DNA of 64,000 nucleotides. Origin: Streptomyces sp. NBC_00271 (GTDB taxonomy: Bacteria; Actinomycetota; Actinomycetes; Streptomycetales; Streptomycetaceae). A program made the position numbers and the translations under genes. The stretch lies in NCBI RefSeq assembly GCF_036178845.1, contig NZ_CP108070.1, positions 1,302,001 to 1,366,000 of the forward strand. Reading direction: 5' to 3'. Positions 27,291 to 35,811 of this stretch are shown piece after piece. Position 1 is the stretch's first letter, and each line of letters opens with the position of its first letter. The notes below the pieces were generated by a model. That model was not told the origin of the DNA and did not search any database. It saw nothing but the letters and a program-made list of their open reading frames with translations.

Positions 27291-27731
27291 ATGGCCGAGC
27301 AGTTCGTTGGATCCGGCTGGGCGTTCCCCATGCGCATCGGTCCCACCGGTGGCATCGCCATGGTCAGCGGGGAGCGGGAGATCGAGGAGGCCATCCGGCT
27401 GGTGCTGGCCACGGCGCCGGGCGAGCGGCCGATGCGGCCCGAGTTCGGCTGTGCCATCCACGACCTGGTGTTCGCGCCGGTCAACGAGGCGACGGCGGGC
27501 CGGATCCAGCACGAGGTGTACACCACCCTCGACCGCTGGGAGCCACGGATCGAGGTCAACGACGTCGAGGTGACGGCGGGTCCCGACCAGGGCGTGCTCT
27601 TCATCGACGTGCGCTATTCGATCCGCGGCACCAACAACCCGCGCAGCCTGGTCTTTCCGTTCTACGTCATCCCCTCCCACGAGGAGTCCGACGCCTCCGG
27701 CACGGGCAACTCCCTTGAAAGCGACCGCTGA
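27291..27731 (+). CDS. gp25/GPW baseplate wedge protein (Pvc9-like)
   Basis: 146 residues; MAEQFVGSGWAFPMRIGPTGGIAMVSGEREIEEAIRLVL and ERPMRPEFGCAIHDLVF are the signature of the gp25-like lysozyme-fold family that initiates sheath assembly on the baseplate. Its C-terminal tail is acidic. The stop overlaps the next start (TGATG). The 40-base gap before it is where a PAAR gene stands in some related loci; none is present. Confidence 0.94.
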   Translation: MAEQFVGSGWAFPMRIGPTGGIAMVSGEREIEEAIRLVLATAPGERPMRPEFGCAIHDLVFAPVNEATAGRIQHEVYTTLDRWEPRIEVNDVEVTAGPDQGVLFIDVRYSIRGTNNPRSLVFPFYVIPSHEESDASGTGNSLESDR

Positions 27732-29689
27732 TGGCACTGCCCTCCCCGAACCTCGACGACCGCCGCTTCCAGCAGTTCGTCGACGACGCCAAGCGCTACA
27801 TCCAGCAGCGCGCCCCCGAATGGACCGACCACAACGTGTCGGACCCCGGTGTCACCCTCGTGGAAACGGTCGCCCACATGGCGGACCAGATCGTCTACCG
27901 GCTCAACCGCGTCCCCGAGAAGAACCACCTGGCGTTCCTCGACCTCGTCGGCATCACGCTGTTCCCGCCCTCGGCCGCCCGTACGGACCTCACGTTCTGG
28001 CTGTCCGCGCCGCACGAGGAGCCCATCGTGCTGCCCGTGGGAACCGAGGCCGCCACCGTGCGCACCGAGAACGAGGAGGCGGTCGTCTTCGCGACCGAGC
28101 GCGAACTGACCGTGGTGCCCTGCTCGTTGCGTCGTCTCGTCGTGCAGCAGAACGGTGGTGCGGTCACCGACCGGACCGCCGATCTCGCCGAGGGCAAGGA
28201 CGTATTGTGTTTCGCGGAGTCGCCGAGCCCCGGTGACTGCATGCTCCTCGGCCTCACCGCCGCCGTACCGCACTGCGCGCTGGGCCTGGAGCTCGACAGC
28301 CGGGTCGACGGTGTCGGTGTCGATCCGCGGCAGCCGCCGCTGGTCTGGGAGGCGTGGACCGAGGACGGCTGGGCGGCCTGCGAGGTCGACCGGGACGGCA
28401 CCGGTGGTCTGAACCGGCCCGGTGAGGTGGTCCTGCACATCCCGGGCGGCCACACGCTGTCGCGCACCGGCGGGCAGGAGGCGGGCTGGCTGCGCTGCCG
28501 GGTCACCGAACCGCTGTCCGACCAGCCCTTCTACACCACGTCTCCGACCATCCGGTCCGTCGACGCGTTCACCCTCGGCGGGACCACCTCGGCCATCCAC
28601 GCGGAGACCGTCCAGGACGAGGCGCTCGGCGAGTCCACCGGTCTGCCCGGGCAGCGGCTGCGGCTCGCCCACTTCCCCGTCGTGGGCGACACTCCGCCGG
28701 TGCTGTTGCAGACCGCCGAGCGCGACGGCTGGGTCGACTGGGACGTCGTCCCGCACTTCGCCGCGTCCGGTCCCACCGACCGGCACATCACCCTGGACGC
28801 GGCGACCGGCGAGATCGCCTTCGGGCCCGCCGTCCGCGAACCCGACGGCACGATGCGCCAGTACGGGACGGCGGCGCCCAAGGGGGCCGTGGTCCGCGCC
28901 CGCCGCTACCGCACCGGTGGCGGCCGGGCCGGGAACGTCGCCCGGGGTGCCGTCCAGGTGCTGCGCAGCTCGGTGCCGTACGTGGCCGACGTCGTCAACC
29001 GCGAGGCCGCCCGGGGCGGCGTCGAGGGCGAGACGGTCGAGGAGGCGAAGACCCGCGCCCCGATCACGCTGCGCGCCCAGGAGCGGGCCGTGACCCTGCG
29101 CGACTACGAGGAACTGGCCAGGCGCGCCGCCCCCGAGACGGCCCGCATCACCTGCCTGGAGGGCGAGGAGGGCGAGCACGGCGCCTACGCGGTCCGTGTC
29201 CTGGTCGTCCCGCAGGCCGTGCCCGACCCCGGCGGACGGCTGCGCTTCGAGCAACTCGTCCCCGGCGACGCCCTGTTGCAGCGCATCACCCGCCACCTCG
29301 ACGAGCGCCGGCTGATCGGCACCCGGCTCGCGGTCGGGCCGCCCTTCTACCAGGGCGTCACCGTCGTCGCGACCGTGCACGCCTTCCGCGGGGTCGACAC
29401 CGACCGGGTGCGCCGCCAGGCCCACGACGCGCTCTACCGCCATCTGGACCCGCTCACCGGCGGAGCGGACGGCACCGGCTGGCCGTTCGGCCGGCCCGTG
29501 CAGGCGGGCGAGGTCTTCGCGGTGCTGCAACGTGTGCCCGGCGTCGAACTCGTCGACGCGGTGCAGCTCCACCCCGCAGACCCGCTGACCGGCAAGCGCG
29601 GCGACCCGACCGACCGGATCGACCTGGAGGCCCCTTCGCTGGTGTTCTCCTTCGACCACCGGGTCCGCGTCATCGGAGACGGCTCATGA
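27731..29689 (+). CDS. Baseplate J-like assembly protein (Pvc11-like)
   Basis: 652 residues. The N-terminus FQQFVDDAKRYIQQRAPEWTDHNVSDPGVTLVETVAHMADQIVYRLNRVPEKNHLAFLDLVGITL and the core TRAPITLRAQERAVTLRDYEELARRAAPETARI mark the baseplate wedge family related to gpJ/T4 gp6. Several such copies form the ring holding the spike. It overlaps tail protein I by four bases (ATGA). No unusual insertion is seen. Confidence 0.94.
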   Translation: MALPSPNLDDRRFQQFVDDAKRYIQQRAPEWTDHNVSDPGVTLVETVAHMADQIVYRLNRVPEKNHLAFLDLVGITLFPPSAARTDLTFWLSAPHEEPIVLPVGTEAATVRTENEEAVVFATERELTVVPCSLRRLVVQQNGGAVTDRTADLAEGKDVLCFAESPSPGDCMLLGLTAAVPHCALGLELDSRVDGVGVDPRQPPLVWEAWTEDGWAACEVDRDGTGGLNRPGEVVLHIPGGHTLSRTGGQEAGWLRCRVTEPLSDQPFYTTSPTIRSVDAFTLGGTTSAIHAETVQDEALGESTGLPGQRLRLAHFPVVGDTPPVLLQTAERDGWVDWDVVPHFAASGPTDRHITLDAATGEIAFGPAVREPDGTMRQYGTAAPKGAVVRARRYRTGGGRAGNVARGAVQVLRSSVPYVADVVNREAARGGVEGETVEEAKTRAPITLRAQERAVTLRDYEELARRAAPETARITCLEGEEGEHGAYAVRVLVVPQAVPDPGGRLRFEQLVPGDALLQRITRHLDERRLIGTRLAVGPPFYQGVTVVATVHAFRGVDTDRVRRQAHDALYRHLDPLTGGADGTGWPFGRPVQAGEVFAVLQRVPGVELVDAVQLHPADPLTGKRGDPTDRIDLEAPSLVFSFDHRVRVIGDGS

Positions 29690-30243
29690 GGGGCTCCATC
29701 GACGGCCTGGAGTCCTCGGCGCCGATCGGCGGCATGCTCCCCGCGGTCTTCGCCGACGACGACCTGGCGCTGCGCTTCGTCGCGGGCCTCGACGAGGTGG
29801 TCGCGCCGATCCTGCTGGCCCTCGACTGTCTGCACACCTACTTCGACCCGGCGCTCGCACCGGCCGACTTCGCCCGCTGGCTGGGCACCTGGGTCGGCGC
29901 CGAGGTCGACGGCACGGAACCGGACGCGCGGCTGCGCGCGGCCGTCGCCGCCGCCGCGTACCTGCATCGCGTACGAGGCACCCGCCGCGGCCTGTCCGAA
30001 GCGATACGCCTCGCCTTCGGTGTCGAGCCGGAGATCACCGAGAGCGGCGCCGCCGCCTGGGACCCGCGTCCGCTCGGCCCGGTCCCCGGCGACCGCCGCC
30101 CCCGGCTGCACGTCACGCTCCGGCTGCCCGAGCCGACCCCGGCGGACGAGTACCGGCTGGAGAACCTCGTGGCGGCCGCCCGTCCCGCCCACATGCCCTA
30201 CACGGTCCAGGTGACCGCCGCCGAAAGGATCCCCGAGAAATGA
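29686..30243 (+). CDS. Phage tail protein I-like baseplate wedge protein (Pvc12-type)
   Basis: 185 residues, start overlapping the preceding stop. FDPALAPADFARWLGTWVG...RLRAAVAAAAYLHRVRGTRRGLSEAIRLAFGVEPEITE is the gpI/T4 gp7-like signature. It is short compared with Pvc12 (about 900 residues), as is usual in Streptomyces CIS, so the wedge is minimal. It overlaps the zinc-ribbon membrane protein gene by four bases, which ties that gene to the structural operon. Confidence 0.88.
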   Translation: MRGSIDGLESSAPIGGMLPAVFADDDLALRFVAGLDEVVAPILLALDCLHTYFDPALAPADFARWLGTWVGAEVDGTEPDARLRAAVAAAAYLHRVRGTRRGLSEAIRLAFGVEPEITESGAAAWDPRPLGPVPGDRRPRLHVTLRLPEPTPADEYRLENLVAAARPAHMPYTVQVTAAERIPEK

Positions 30244-31763
30244 CCACCCAGACCCCAGGCACCGGCCCCGGGCGCGCCCCGGCCTGCGCCGAGTGCGGCA
30301 CCCGGGCGGAGCCCGGCCAGTCCTTCTGCGACGCCTGCGGCGCGGTGCTCGACTGGGCCGGGGACCCGGCTCCGGCGGGGGTCGCGGCCCGGTCCCGGCG
30401 TCCCGCTGCTGCCGCCGACGAGGCGGCGCCGACGGCCGACGACCAGGGCTCCCGGGCGGCGCGCTCCGCCGGGTCGGCCGAGGGCGAGCCGGGCTGGGAC
30501 GCGTTCGCGCGACCGGGCGCCGGTACGGGAACGGCTCGTACGGCGCACGACACGGCGGGCTCCATCGCGGAGGCGGACACCGTGGGCGCCGACAGGGCGG
30601 GCACCGCGCGACCCGCACGCGACCCGCACGAGGCCGATGCCGTCGGCAGTGCACCGGACGCGTCGGCCCCCGGTGCGCCGGTATCCGGTACGCCGGTATC
30701 CGGTACGCCGGTATCCGGTGACGCGGCGGATCCGAGCCCGATGAGCGACGACACCGCGCGTCCCCACCCGGCCCCCGTCGCCGCCCACGGCTCCGTACCG
30801 GCCGCTCCCGCGCGGCCGGACGAGACCGCGGCCACCGAGCCCCTGCCCTCCGCCGCCCCCGACCGGGACTCCGCGGCCGAGCGGGCCAGGTCCCTGCTGG
30901 TGCCGGTGGCGGACCCGGAACCGCGGGTCGCGCCGTCGGTGGCACCCGTACTGCCCGGCCGCCCCGCGGCGAGCCGCCCCCAGGTCCGTACCCCGGTCGC
31001 GGAGCCCGGTGCGGACGGGGGTGTGCCCTGTCCCTGGTGCGCCACTCCCAACCGTCCGGACCGGCACTTCTGCGGGCGTTGCGCGCTGTCCATGGCCGGG
31101 GAACGGCAGGCGCCGGGCCGGCTGCCCTGGTGGCGTCGGGTGCTCAACTCCCGTAACGGAGAGGTGCCGTGGGCCGGGGACCGGCCCCGACTGCGACGGG
31201 GCTTCGGACGCGTCATGAACTGGGTGGTCGGCGCGGTGGTGCTCGGCCTGCTGGTGTTCGCCGTGACGAACACCGCTGCGGCCGTGCAGGCGGTGAAGGA
31301 CCACTTCGCCAAGCGGGTCCCGGTCGGCCCGGACCACGTCAAGGCGTCGCGTTCCTTCCCCGGCCACGGCGCGGGGCTCGCCTTCGACAAGCTCAACAAC
31401 ACCTGGTGGGGACCGGGCATCGCGCAGTCCGGGGACGGCGAGTGGCTCGAGGCCCGGTTCGAACAGCCCACCCGGCTGCTGGACGTGCTCATCACCTCGG
31501 GCACCTCCAACCGTGCGGACCAGCTCACGAAGTCGGCGCTGCCGCACCGTATCGAGGCCCGGATCACCACGGCGAACGGCAAGACGAGCACCCGCTTCCT
31601 CACCCTCGACCAGGTTGCGGGCGCTCAGCAGCGCAAGTTCCGTGTGGGTGATGTCACGGCGGTCCGTTTCATCATCCGCTCGGCCTACGGCGCCGCCGGG
31701 GACAAGCAGGTCTCCATTGCCGAGATCGAGTTGTTCGGTCCGTCGAGCGCCAACGACTCGTAG
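30240..31763 (+). CDS. Zinc-ribbon, single-pass membrane, discoidin-like protein of the CIS (CisA-like)
   Basis: 507 residues. Two zinc ribbons: CAECG...CDACG (C16, C19, C30, C33) and CPWC...CGRC (C264, C267, C278, C281), separated by a 230-residue disordered Ala/Pro-rich linker. One membrane helix lies at about 328-346 (WVVGAVVLGLLVFAVT). The C-terminus (about 360-507: FDKLNNTWWGPGI, WLEARFEQPTRLLDVLITSG, ITTANGKT, VRFIIRSAYG) resembles a discoidin/F5-8 type C or CBM32 beta-sandwich and would be outside the membrane. It is translationally coupled to the baseplate gene. From memory, this architecture matches Streptomyces CisA, linked to CIS attachment and cell death. Ribosomal start overlaps (ATGA). 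Confidence 0.85.
   Translation: MTTQTPGTGPGRAPACAECGTRAEPGQSFCDACGAVLDWAGDPAPAGVAARSRRPAAAADEAAPTADDQGSRAARSAGSAEGEPGWDAFARPGAGTGTARTAHDTAGSIAEADTVGADRAGTARPARDPHEADAVGSAPDASAPGAPVSGTPVSGTPVSGDAADPSPMSDDTARPHPAPVAAHGSVPAAPARPDETAATEPLPSAAPDRDSAAERARSLLVPVADPEPRVAPSVAPVLPGRPAASRPQVRTPVAEPGADGGVPCPWCATPNRPDRHFCGRCALSMAGERQAPGRLPWWRRVLNSRNGEVPWAGDRPRLRRGFGRVMNWVVGAVVLGLLVFAVTNTAAAVQAVKDHFAKRVPVGPDHVKASRSFPGHGAGLAFDKLNNTWWGPGIAQSGDGEWLEARFEQPTRLLDVLITSGTSNRADQLTKSALPHRIEARITTANGKTSTRFLTLDQVAGAQQRKFRVGDVTAVRFIIRSAYGAAGDKQVSIAEIELFGPSSANDS
30675..30719 (+). repeat. Three 15-bp tandem repeats coding (APVSG/TPVSG)
   Basis: The unit [ga]cgccggtatccggt occurs three times in frame and gives APVSGTPVSGTPVSG in the disordered cytoplasmic linker of the CisA-like protein. 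It is liable to length variation. Confidence 0.9.
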
Positions 31764-31904
31764 GGACACCGACCGTTCATGGGGAAGGTGCCATTCCTTG
31801 GTCGGGTGCTTCCGGTTCTGGCCGAACTGGGAGGATGAGTCCCGCGGCACCGCCGCGGCCTTACCGTAGAGGGAAGGCACCAGACCCGAGGAGAAGCGCC
31901 ACCT

Positions 31905-32132
31905 GTGCACGACGCACCGATCTACGCCCAACTGATCTCCGAACGAGGGGACATACCCCTGCAGGTCCGCAACGAGGCTCGCAGAATCCAGCGCGAACTC
32001 GAATGGATCCTCAACAGGGATCCCTCGTCGGGCGGTCTCCCCCCGAGACCGCCCGGCGCTCCGGGCCCCGGACCTCGCGCGCTGCCCCCGTCTCTTCCTC
32101 CCGGGAACAGCTCCACAGGATGGCTTTCCTGA
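31905..32132 (+). CDS. Small protein of unknown function downstream of the CIS
   Basis: 75 residues, GTG start with GAGGAG about ten bases upstream. The first 37 residues (MHDAPIYAQLISERGDIPLQ..., then ARRIQRELEWILN) are a charged helix; the remainder is Pro/Gly-rich and probably disordered. It follows the CisA-like gene by 140 bases, in the same direction. The good ribosome binding site and helix support a real gene, but function is unknown. About 130 bases without visible features separate it from the convergent SPFH gene. Confidence 0.6.
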   Translation: MHDAPIYAQLISERGDIPLQVRNEARRIQRELEWILNRDPSSGGLPPRPPGAPGPGPRALPPSLPPGNSSTGWLS

Positions 32133-32263
32133 CGGCACGTCAACTCCGGTGTGCAGTCAGGGTGGGAGCGTGCCGCCGTCCCCAGGGAACGGCGGCCGCT
32201 TCACTCCGTCATTCGTCCCTCACCGAACCGGGCTCCGCGCCGTTGCGGTAGGGGAACTTCGGG

Positions 32264-33475
32264 TCAGGTCGTCGAGGACGGGCCGCCCTCCGGCTCGTTT
32301 CCGTCCTTGTCCTCCGGGGTCCGCCGGAAGCTCTGGAGCTCCAGCAGTCCTTCCGTCTTCTCCGAACGACCCCCGGACTTCTGGTCGCCCGCGTTCTGAC
32401 CGTTCAGGTTCTGGCGGACCGAGTCCAGGATCGTCAGGCCCTGGGCGACCAGCCCGGCGGCGATCTCACCCAGGCCGTCCGCGCCGTTCAGGACGTTGAC
32501 GTTGGCGCCGGCGAGACCGCCCGCGGCCTCCTTCACGATCAGCGGGAGCTGGTCGATCAGCATCCGGTCGAGCGCCACGCGGTCGTGCGAGGCGGCGGCC
32601 TCGGCCTGGATCTTCATGCGCTCCGCCTCCGCGATGGCGAGCACCTTGATCCGCTCCGCCTCGGCCTCGGCGGGCTTGACGATCTCGGCGACGAGCTGCT
32701 GCTGACGCAACTGGGCCGCCCGCTGGGCCAGTTCGGTCTGCGCGGCGAGCACCTCCTGCTGGGCGTGCGCCTGCGCGAGCGGTCCGGCCTGGGCGGCCTG
32801 CGCCTGCGCGCGGTCCACCTCGGCCGAGTACTCCGCCTTGACGACCGCGGTCTGCCGGGCGTACTCGGCCTGGTTGCGCGCGGCCACCTGCTCCGCCTCG
32901 ACGGACGCCTGGGTGGCCTGGGCCTGCGCGATCTGGGCCTGCCGCTGGATGGCCGCCTTGTGCGGTGCGGACATGGCCTCGATGTAACCGACGTCGCCGT
33001 CGTCGATCGACTGGATCTGCAACGAGTCCACGATCAGGCCGATCTTGGCCATCTCGACCTTCGAGGTGTCCAGGACCTCCGCGGCGAGCTTCTGCCGCTC
33101 GGTGACGATCTCCTCGACGGTCATCGAGCCGATGATGGCGCGCAGATGACCGGCGAAGATCCGGCCGGTCAGCACCGACATCTGGTCCTGGTCGGAGAGG
33201 AACCGCTGACCGGCGTTGATGATGCTCTCGTGGTCGTTGCCGACCTTGAACGCGATCACGGCACGGACGTGCAACGCGATGCCCTGCCGGGTCACACAGG
33301 TCTCGGTGACCTCGGCCTCGCACATCGACAAGGTGAGGAAGCGGGTCTTGCGAAAGACGGGGAGCACGAACTTTCCGTGCCCCGTCACCACTCGGAACGG
33401 CGCGCCCCCCAGTCCCCGCCTGCCTCCCGAGATCAACATCGCCTCGTCGGGAGCGGGAACGCGGTAACCGAACAT
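32264..33475 (-). CDS. SPFH/band-7 (flotillin-like) membrane scaffold protein
   Basis: 403 residues from ATG 33475 (MFGYRVPAPDEAMLISGG), chosen for AAGGAGA seven bases upstream. The SPFH domain covers about 10-190 (VLPVFRKTRFLTLSMCEAEVTETCVT...). A long Ala/Gln/Glu-rich coiled coil follows (about 195-330, with QAQATQASVEAEQVAARNQAEY-type heptads), then the flotillin-like VKEAAGGLAGANVNVLNG and a disordered tail. It has no clear N-terminal membrane helix and probably inserts via a hairpin or acyl-independent contact. It follows an NfeD-like gene by 11 bases, the standard flotillin/NfeD pairing for membrane microdomains. Confidence 0.92.
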   Translation of the reverse strand: MFGYRVPAPDEAMLISGGRRGLGGAPFRVVTGHGKFVLPVFRKTRFLTLSMCEAEVTETCVTRQGIALHVRAVIAFKVGNDHESIINAGQRFLSDQDQMSVLTGRIFAGHLRAIIGSMTVEEIVTERQKLAAEVLDTSKVEMAKIGLIVDSLQIQSIDDGDVGYIEAMSAPHKAAIQRQAQIAQAQATQASVEAEQVAARNQAEYARQTAVVKAEYSAEVDRAQAQAAQAGPLAQAHAQQEVLAAQTELAQRAAQLRQQQLVAEIVKPAEAEAERIKVLAIAEAERMKIQAEAAASHDRVALDRMLIDQLPLIVKEAAGGLAGANVNVLNGADGLGEIAAGLVAQGLTILDSVRQNLNGQNAGDQKSGGRSEKTEGLLELQSFRRTPEDKDGNEPEGGPSSTT

Positions 33476-33486
33476 CCTGTTTCTCC

Positions 33487-33738
33487 TTAACCGGCGTCGA
33501 CGGAGTCGCCGTCCAACGCGTCCAGCGGATCGACCCAGCGGATGACGTCGACCTCGCGGCATCCCCGGGATTCGACCACGAGCACGGTCGCCCCCACGGG
33601 CAGGGGCTCCTGCGACCAGGCGAGGAAGGTCTCGGATCCGCCTCTGATCCGCACGAGGATCTCGCCGGGACCGGCAATTCCCCGTGTGCCGATGAGCAGC
33701 TCCCCGATACAGCCGATCACGGCCTCGTCCTGCACCAC
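33487..33738 (-). CDS. Short NfeD-like OB-fold protein
   Basis: 83 residues, GTG start. GCIGELLIGTRGIAGPGEILVRIRGG...EPLPVGATVLVVESRGCREVDVIRW is the beta-barrel pattern of the NfeD C-terminal domain (a G-x-A/L-x-x-G turn, then LPVGATVLVVE). It lacks the membrane helices of full-length NfeD. The adjacent SPFH gene, 11 bases downstream, supports the assignment; they probably act together on membrane organisation. Confidence 0.8.
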   Translation of the reverse strand: MVQDEAVIGCIGELLIGTRGIAGPGEILVRIRGGSETFLAWSQEPLPVGATVLVVESRGCREVDVIRWVDPLDALDGDSVDAG

Positions 33739-33846
33739 TGTCGGCCGCCTCCCCGTTTCTCTGGTTCTGCTTCCGACCTTAGACCTCCCCCACCTCGGAC
33801 GCCTACGCGCCCGTCGCTACCCGTGTCACTCCTCGCGTGCGGACGC

Positions 33847-34728
33847 TCAGCTCTTGGTGAACCGGTAGGTCTTGCTGTCGGTCAGGACGCAGAAGCCGGG
33901 CGACACGACGATCACGCGCAGTGTGCCGGTGCGCCGGTCGTAGTCGATGCCCTCGGCCTCGAAGGTGCCCGAGCAGGAGCTGCGCAGCGGGAGCTGACGC
34001 AGGGCCGTGACATGGCCCGTCACGTCACCGCTGCCACTGGGGGCGGCGGACAGGTCGATCTGCAGCAGCGGCTTGGTGATGCCGAAGAGGGTGCCCGCCG
34101 GGTCGTCGGAGGCGCACAGCAACTGGGTCGCGGTGACGAAGTCGCAGCCCTGTACGTCACGGACGGCGTGGTCGAGGTTGATGGTGGAGGCCTGCGGGAG
34201 GTTGGCCGAGGGGGAGGTGCTCGGGTTCACGCCGGGGGTCGGGAACACCAGCAGCCGGGTCATCGTGCCCCACTCCCCCGACACCATCCACTGGCCGTCC
34301 GGGGAGATGGTGTCGAAGGAGTTGTTCAGCGCCTCGCCGGGGCTCAGCGCGTGGACGTACTCCGACCAGGCGCCGCCGGGCGCCTGCACCCGGTACATCT
34401 TGGCGCTGCCGGAGTCGGCCTGGTACGGCTCGACGTAGTAGCCGTTGTAGGAGGCGTCCGGGTCTCCGACATGGTTCCAGCCGCGCACGCTGACACCGAC
34501 CGGGATGGTGCCGATCCCGGTGTAGTGGTTAGGGCTGCCGGCCGGGACCTCGACCGAGGTCAGGCCCTGGCTCTCGGTCAGCGGGTCGGCACGGTCGGAG
34601 CCCACCTCGGTCCAGGTGTCGGCGGCCGCGGCGGGCGTGGTGACGGAGACGGACAGCACGGCGGCCGTGGCGAGGGTGACGAGTCCGGCCAGGACCGCGT
34701 GACAACGTTGCCGAGCGGGCATGCGCAT
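33847..34728 (-). CDS. Secreted protein of unknown function
   Basis: 293 residues with a Sec/Tat-type signal peptide (MRMPARQRCHAVLAGLVTL..., cleavage after TPAAAA near residue 36) and a GAGGAG site upstream. The mature part reads like a beta-propeller or repeat-strand protein (ISPDGQWMVSGEWGTMTRLLVF; GIDYDRRTGTLRVIVVSPGF). Cysteine pairs CDF/LLC and SSCSG/GFC suggest disulfides. No catalytic motif is recognised. It is a stand-alone gene between the NfeD-like gene and the ROK kinase gene. Confidence 0.8.
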   Translation of the reverse strand: MRMPARQRCHAVLAGLVTLATAAVLSVSVTTPAAAADTWTEVGSDRADPLTESQGLTSVEVPAGSPNHYTGIGTIPVGVSVRGWNHVGDPDASYNGYYVEPYQADSGSAKMYRVQAPGGAWSEYVHALSPGEALNNSFDTISPDGQWMVSGEWGTMTRLLVFPTPGVNPSTSPSANLPQASTINLDHAVRDVQGCDFVTATQLLCASDDPAGTLFGITKPLLQIDLSAAPSGSGDVTGHVTALRQLPLRSSCSGTFEAEGIDYDRRTGTLRVIVVSPGFCVLTDSKTYRFTKS

Positions 34729-34860
34729 GAGGTGCTCCTCGGTGGGGGGTGCGGTTTCGGCGCACAGTCTGACCTGTCAACTGCGGTCATGTACAGGCCA
34801 ATGAAGGAGCGTTGGCCGTCAACTCACCATCCGGTCAACGGCAGTTACCCACCCCGCCCC

Positions 34861-35811
34861 CTACACCCTTGTCACCGCCCCGAGTTCCGTCCGCGCCCGG
34901 GACGCCGCGCCGATCGCCACCGCACGGCTCCCCAGCCGGGCCCGTACGACCCGGATCGGCTGCCCGCTGACCGGTGGCTCGGCGGCGAGCGCGGCGCCGA
35001 TCGACGGTTCGAGGAGGTCCCAGGCCCGGCTGACCCCGCCGCCGATCACGAAAGTCGTGAGGTCCACCAGGCCCGCCGTGATCAGGATCGCGCGGGCGAC
35101 GCCGGCCCCCGCGGCCTCGTAGACGGCGAGCGCGTCGAGGTCGCCGTCGACCGCCGCCTCGGCGATGCCCCGGGCGGTCAGGGAGCGCCCCGTCCGCTCG
35201 CCGTAGCGGGCCGCCAGGGAGCGGCCGGAGGCGAGCGTCTCCAGGTGGCCACGGCCGCCGCAGGTGCACGGCAGGTCGCCGAAACCGGGGAGATGGCCGA
35301 TCTCGCCCGCCGCCCCGTGTGCCCCCTCGAACAGCGCGCCGTCCAGCCACAGCGCGCCCCCGACCCCGGTGCCGAGCGTCATCCCGAGTGCGGCGGGCTC
35401 TCCCACGACGGCCCCCTTCGCGACCTCGCCGCGCAGGAAGGCGTTGACGTCGTTGTCGAGGAAGGCCGGTACGCCGAGCGCTTCCTCGACCGTCGCCGTC
35501 ACCGGGAACCCGGCCCAGGAGCGGAAGGAGTCGCTCGCCACGAGGATGCGGCCGGCCCGGCTGTCGACGACACCTGCCGCGCCGACGCCGACGCCCAGCA
35601 GCCGCGCGGCCGCGCGTGCCCGGAGCAGATCGAGGGCGGCGAGCGCGGCGCGGACCATCGCCCGTCCGCCCTCGGCCGCCGGTGTCGGCACCTCCACGGA
35701 GTCGACGACGGTGAGGTCGGCCGCGCAGAGCACGACCTGGGTGGTCGTACCGCCGATGTCGACACCGGCGTACACCTCGGGCGTCGGGGGGCGGCTCCCG
35801 GACGCGGTCAC
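34861..35811 (-). CDS. ROK-family sugar kinase
   Basis: 316 residues, GTG start overlapping the ABC ATPase stop (GTGA). The N-terminal ATP motif VYAGVDIGGTTTQVVL, the catalytic FLDNDVNAFLRGE, the ROK signature (LGTGVGGALWLDGALFEGAHGAAGEIGHLP) and zinc ligands CTCGGRGHLE are all present, so it should be an active sugar or N-acyl-sugar kinase. It is the last gene of the ABC importer operon, implying that the imported ligand carries or yields a sugar such as a muropeptide-type aminosugar; that substrate is an inference. Confidence 0.92.
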   Translation of the reverse strand: MTASGSRPPTPEVYAGVDIGGTTTQVVLCAADLTVVDSVEVPTPAAEGGRAMVRAALAALDLLRARAAARLLGVGVGAAGVVDSRAGRILVASDSFRSWAGFPVTATVEEALGVPAFLDNDVNAFLRGEVAKGAVVGEPAALGMTLGTGVGGALWLDGALFEGAHGAAGEIGHLPGFGDLPCTCGGRGHLETLASGRSLAARYGERTGRSLTARGIAEAAVDGDLDALAVYEAAGAGVARAILITAGLVDLTTFVIGGGVSRAWDLLEPSIGAALAAEPPVSGQPIRVVRARLGSRAVAIGAASRARTELGAVTRV

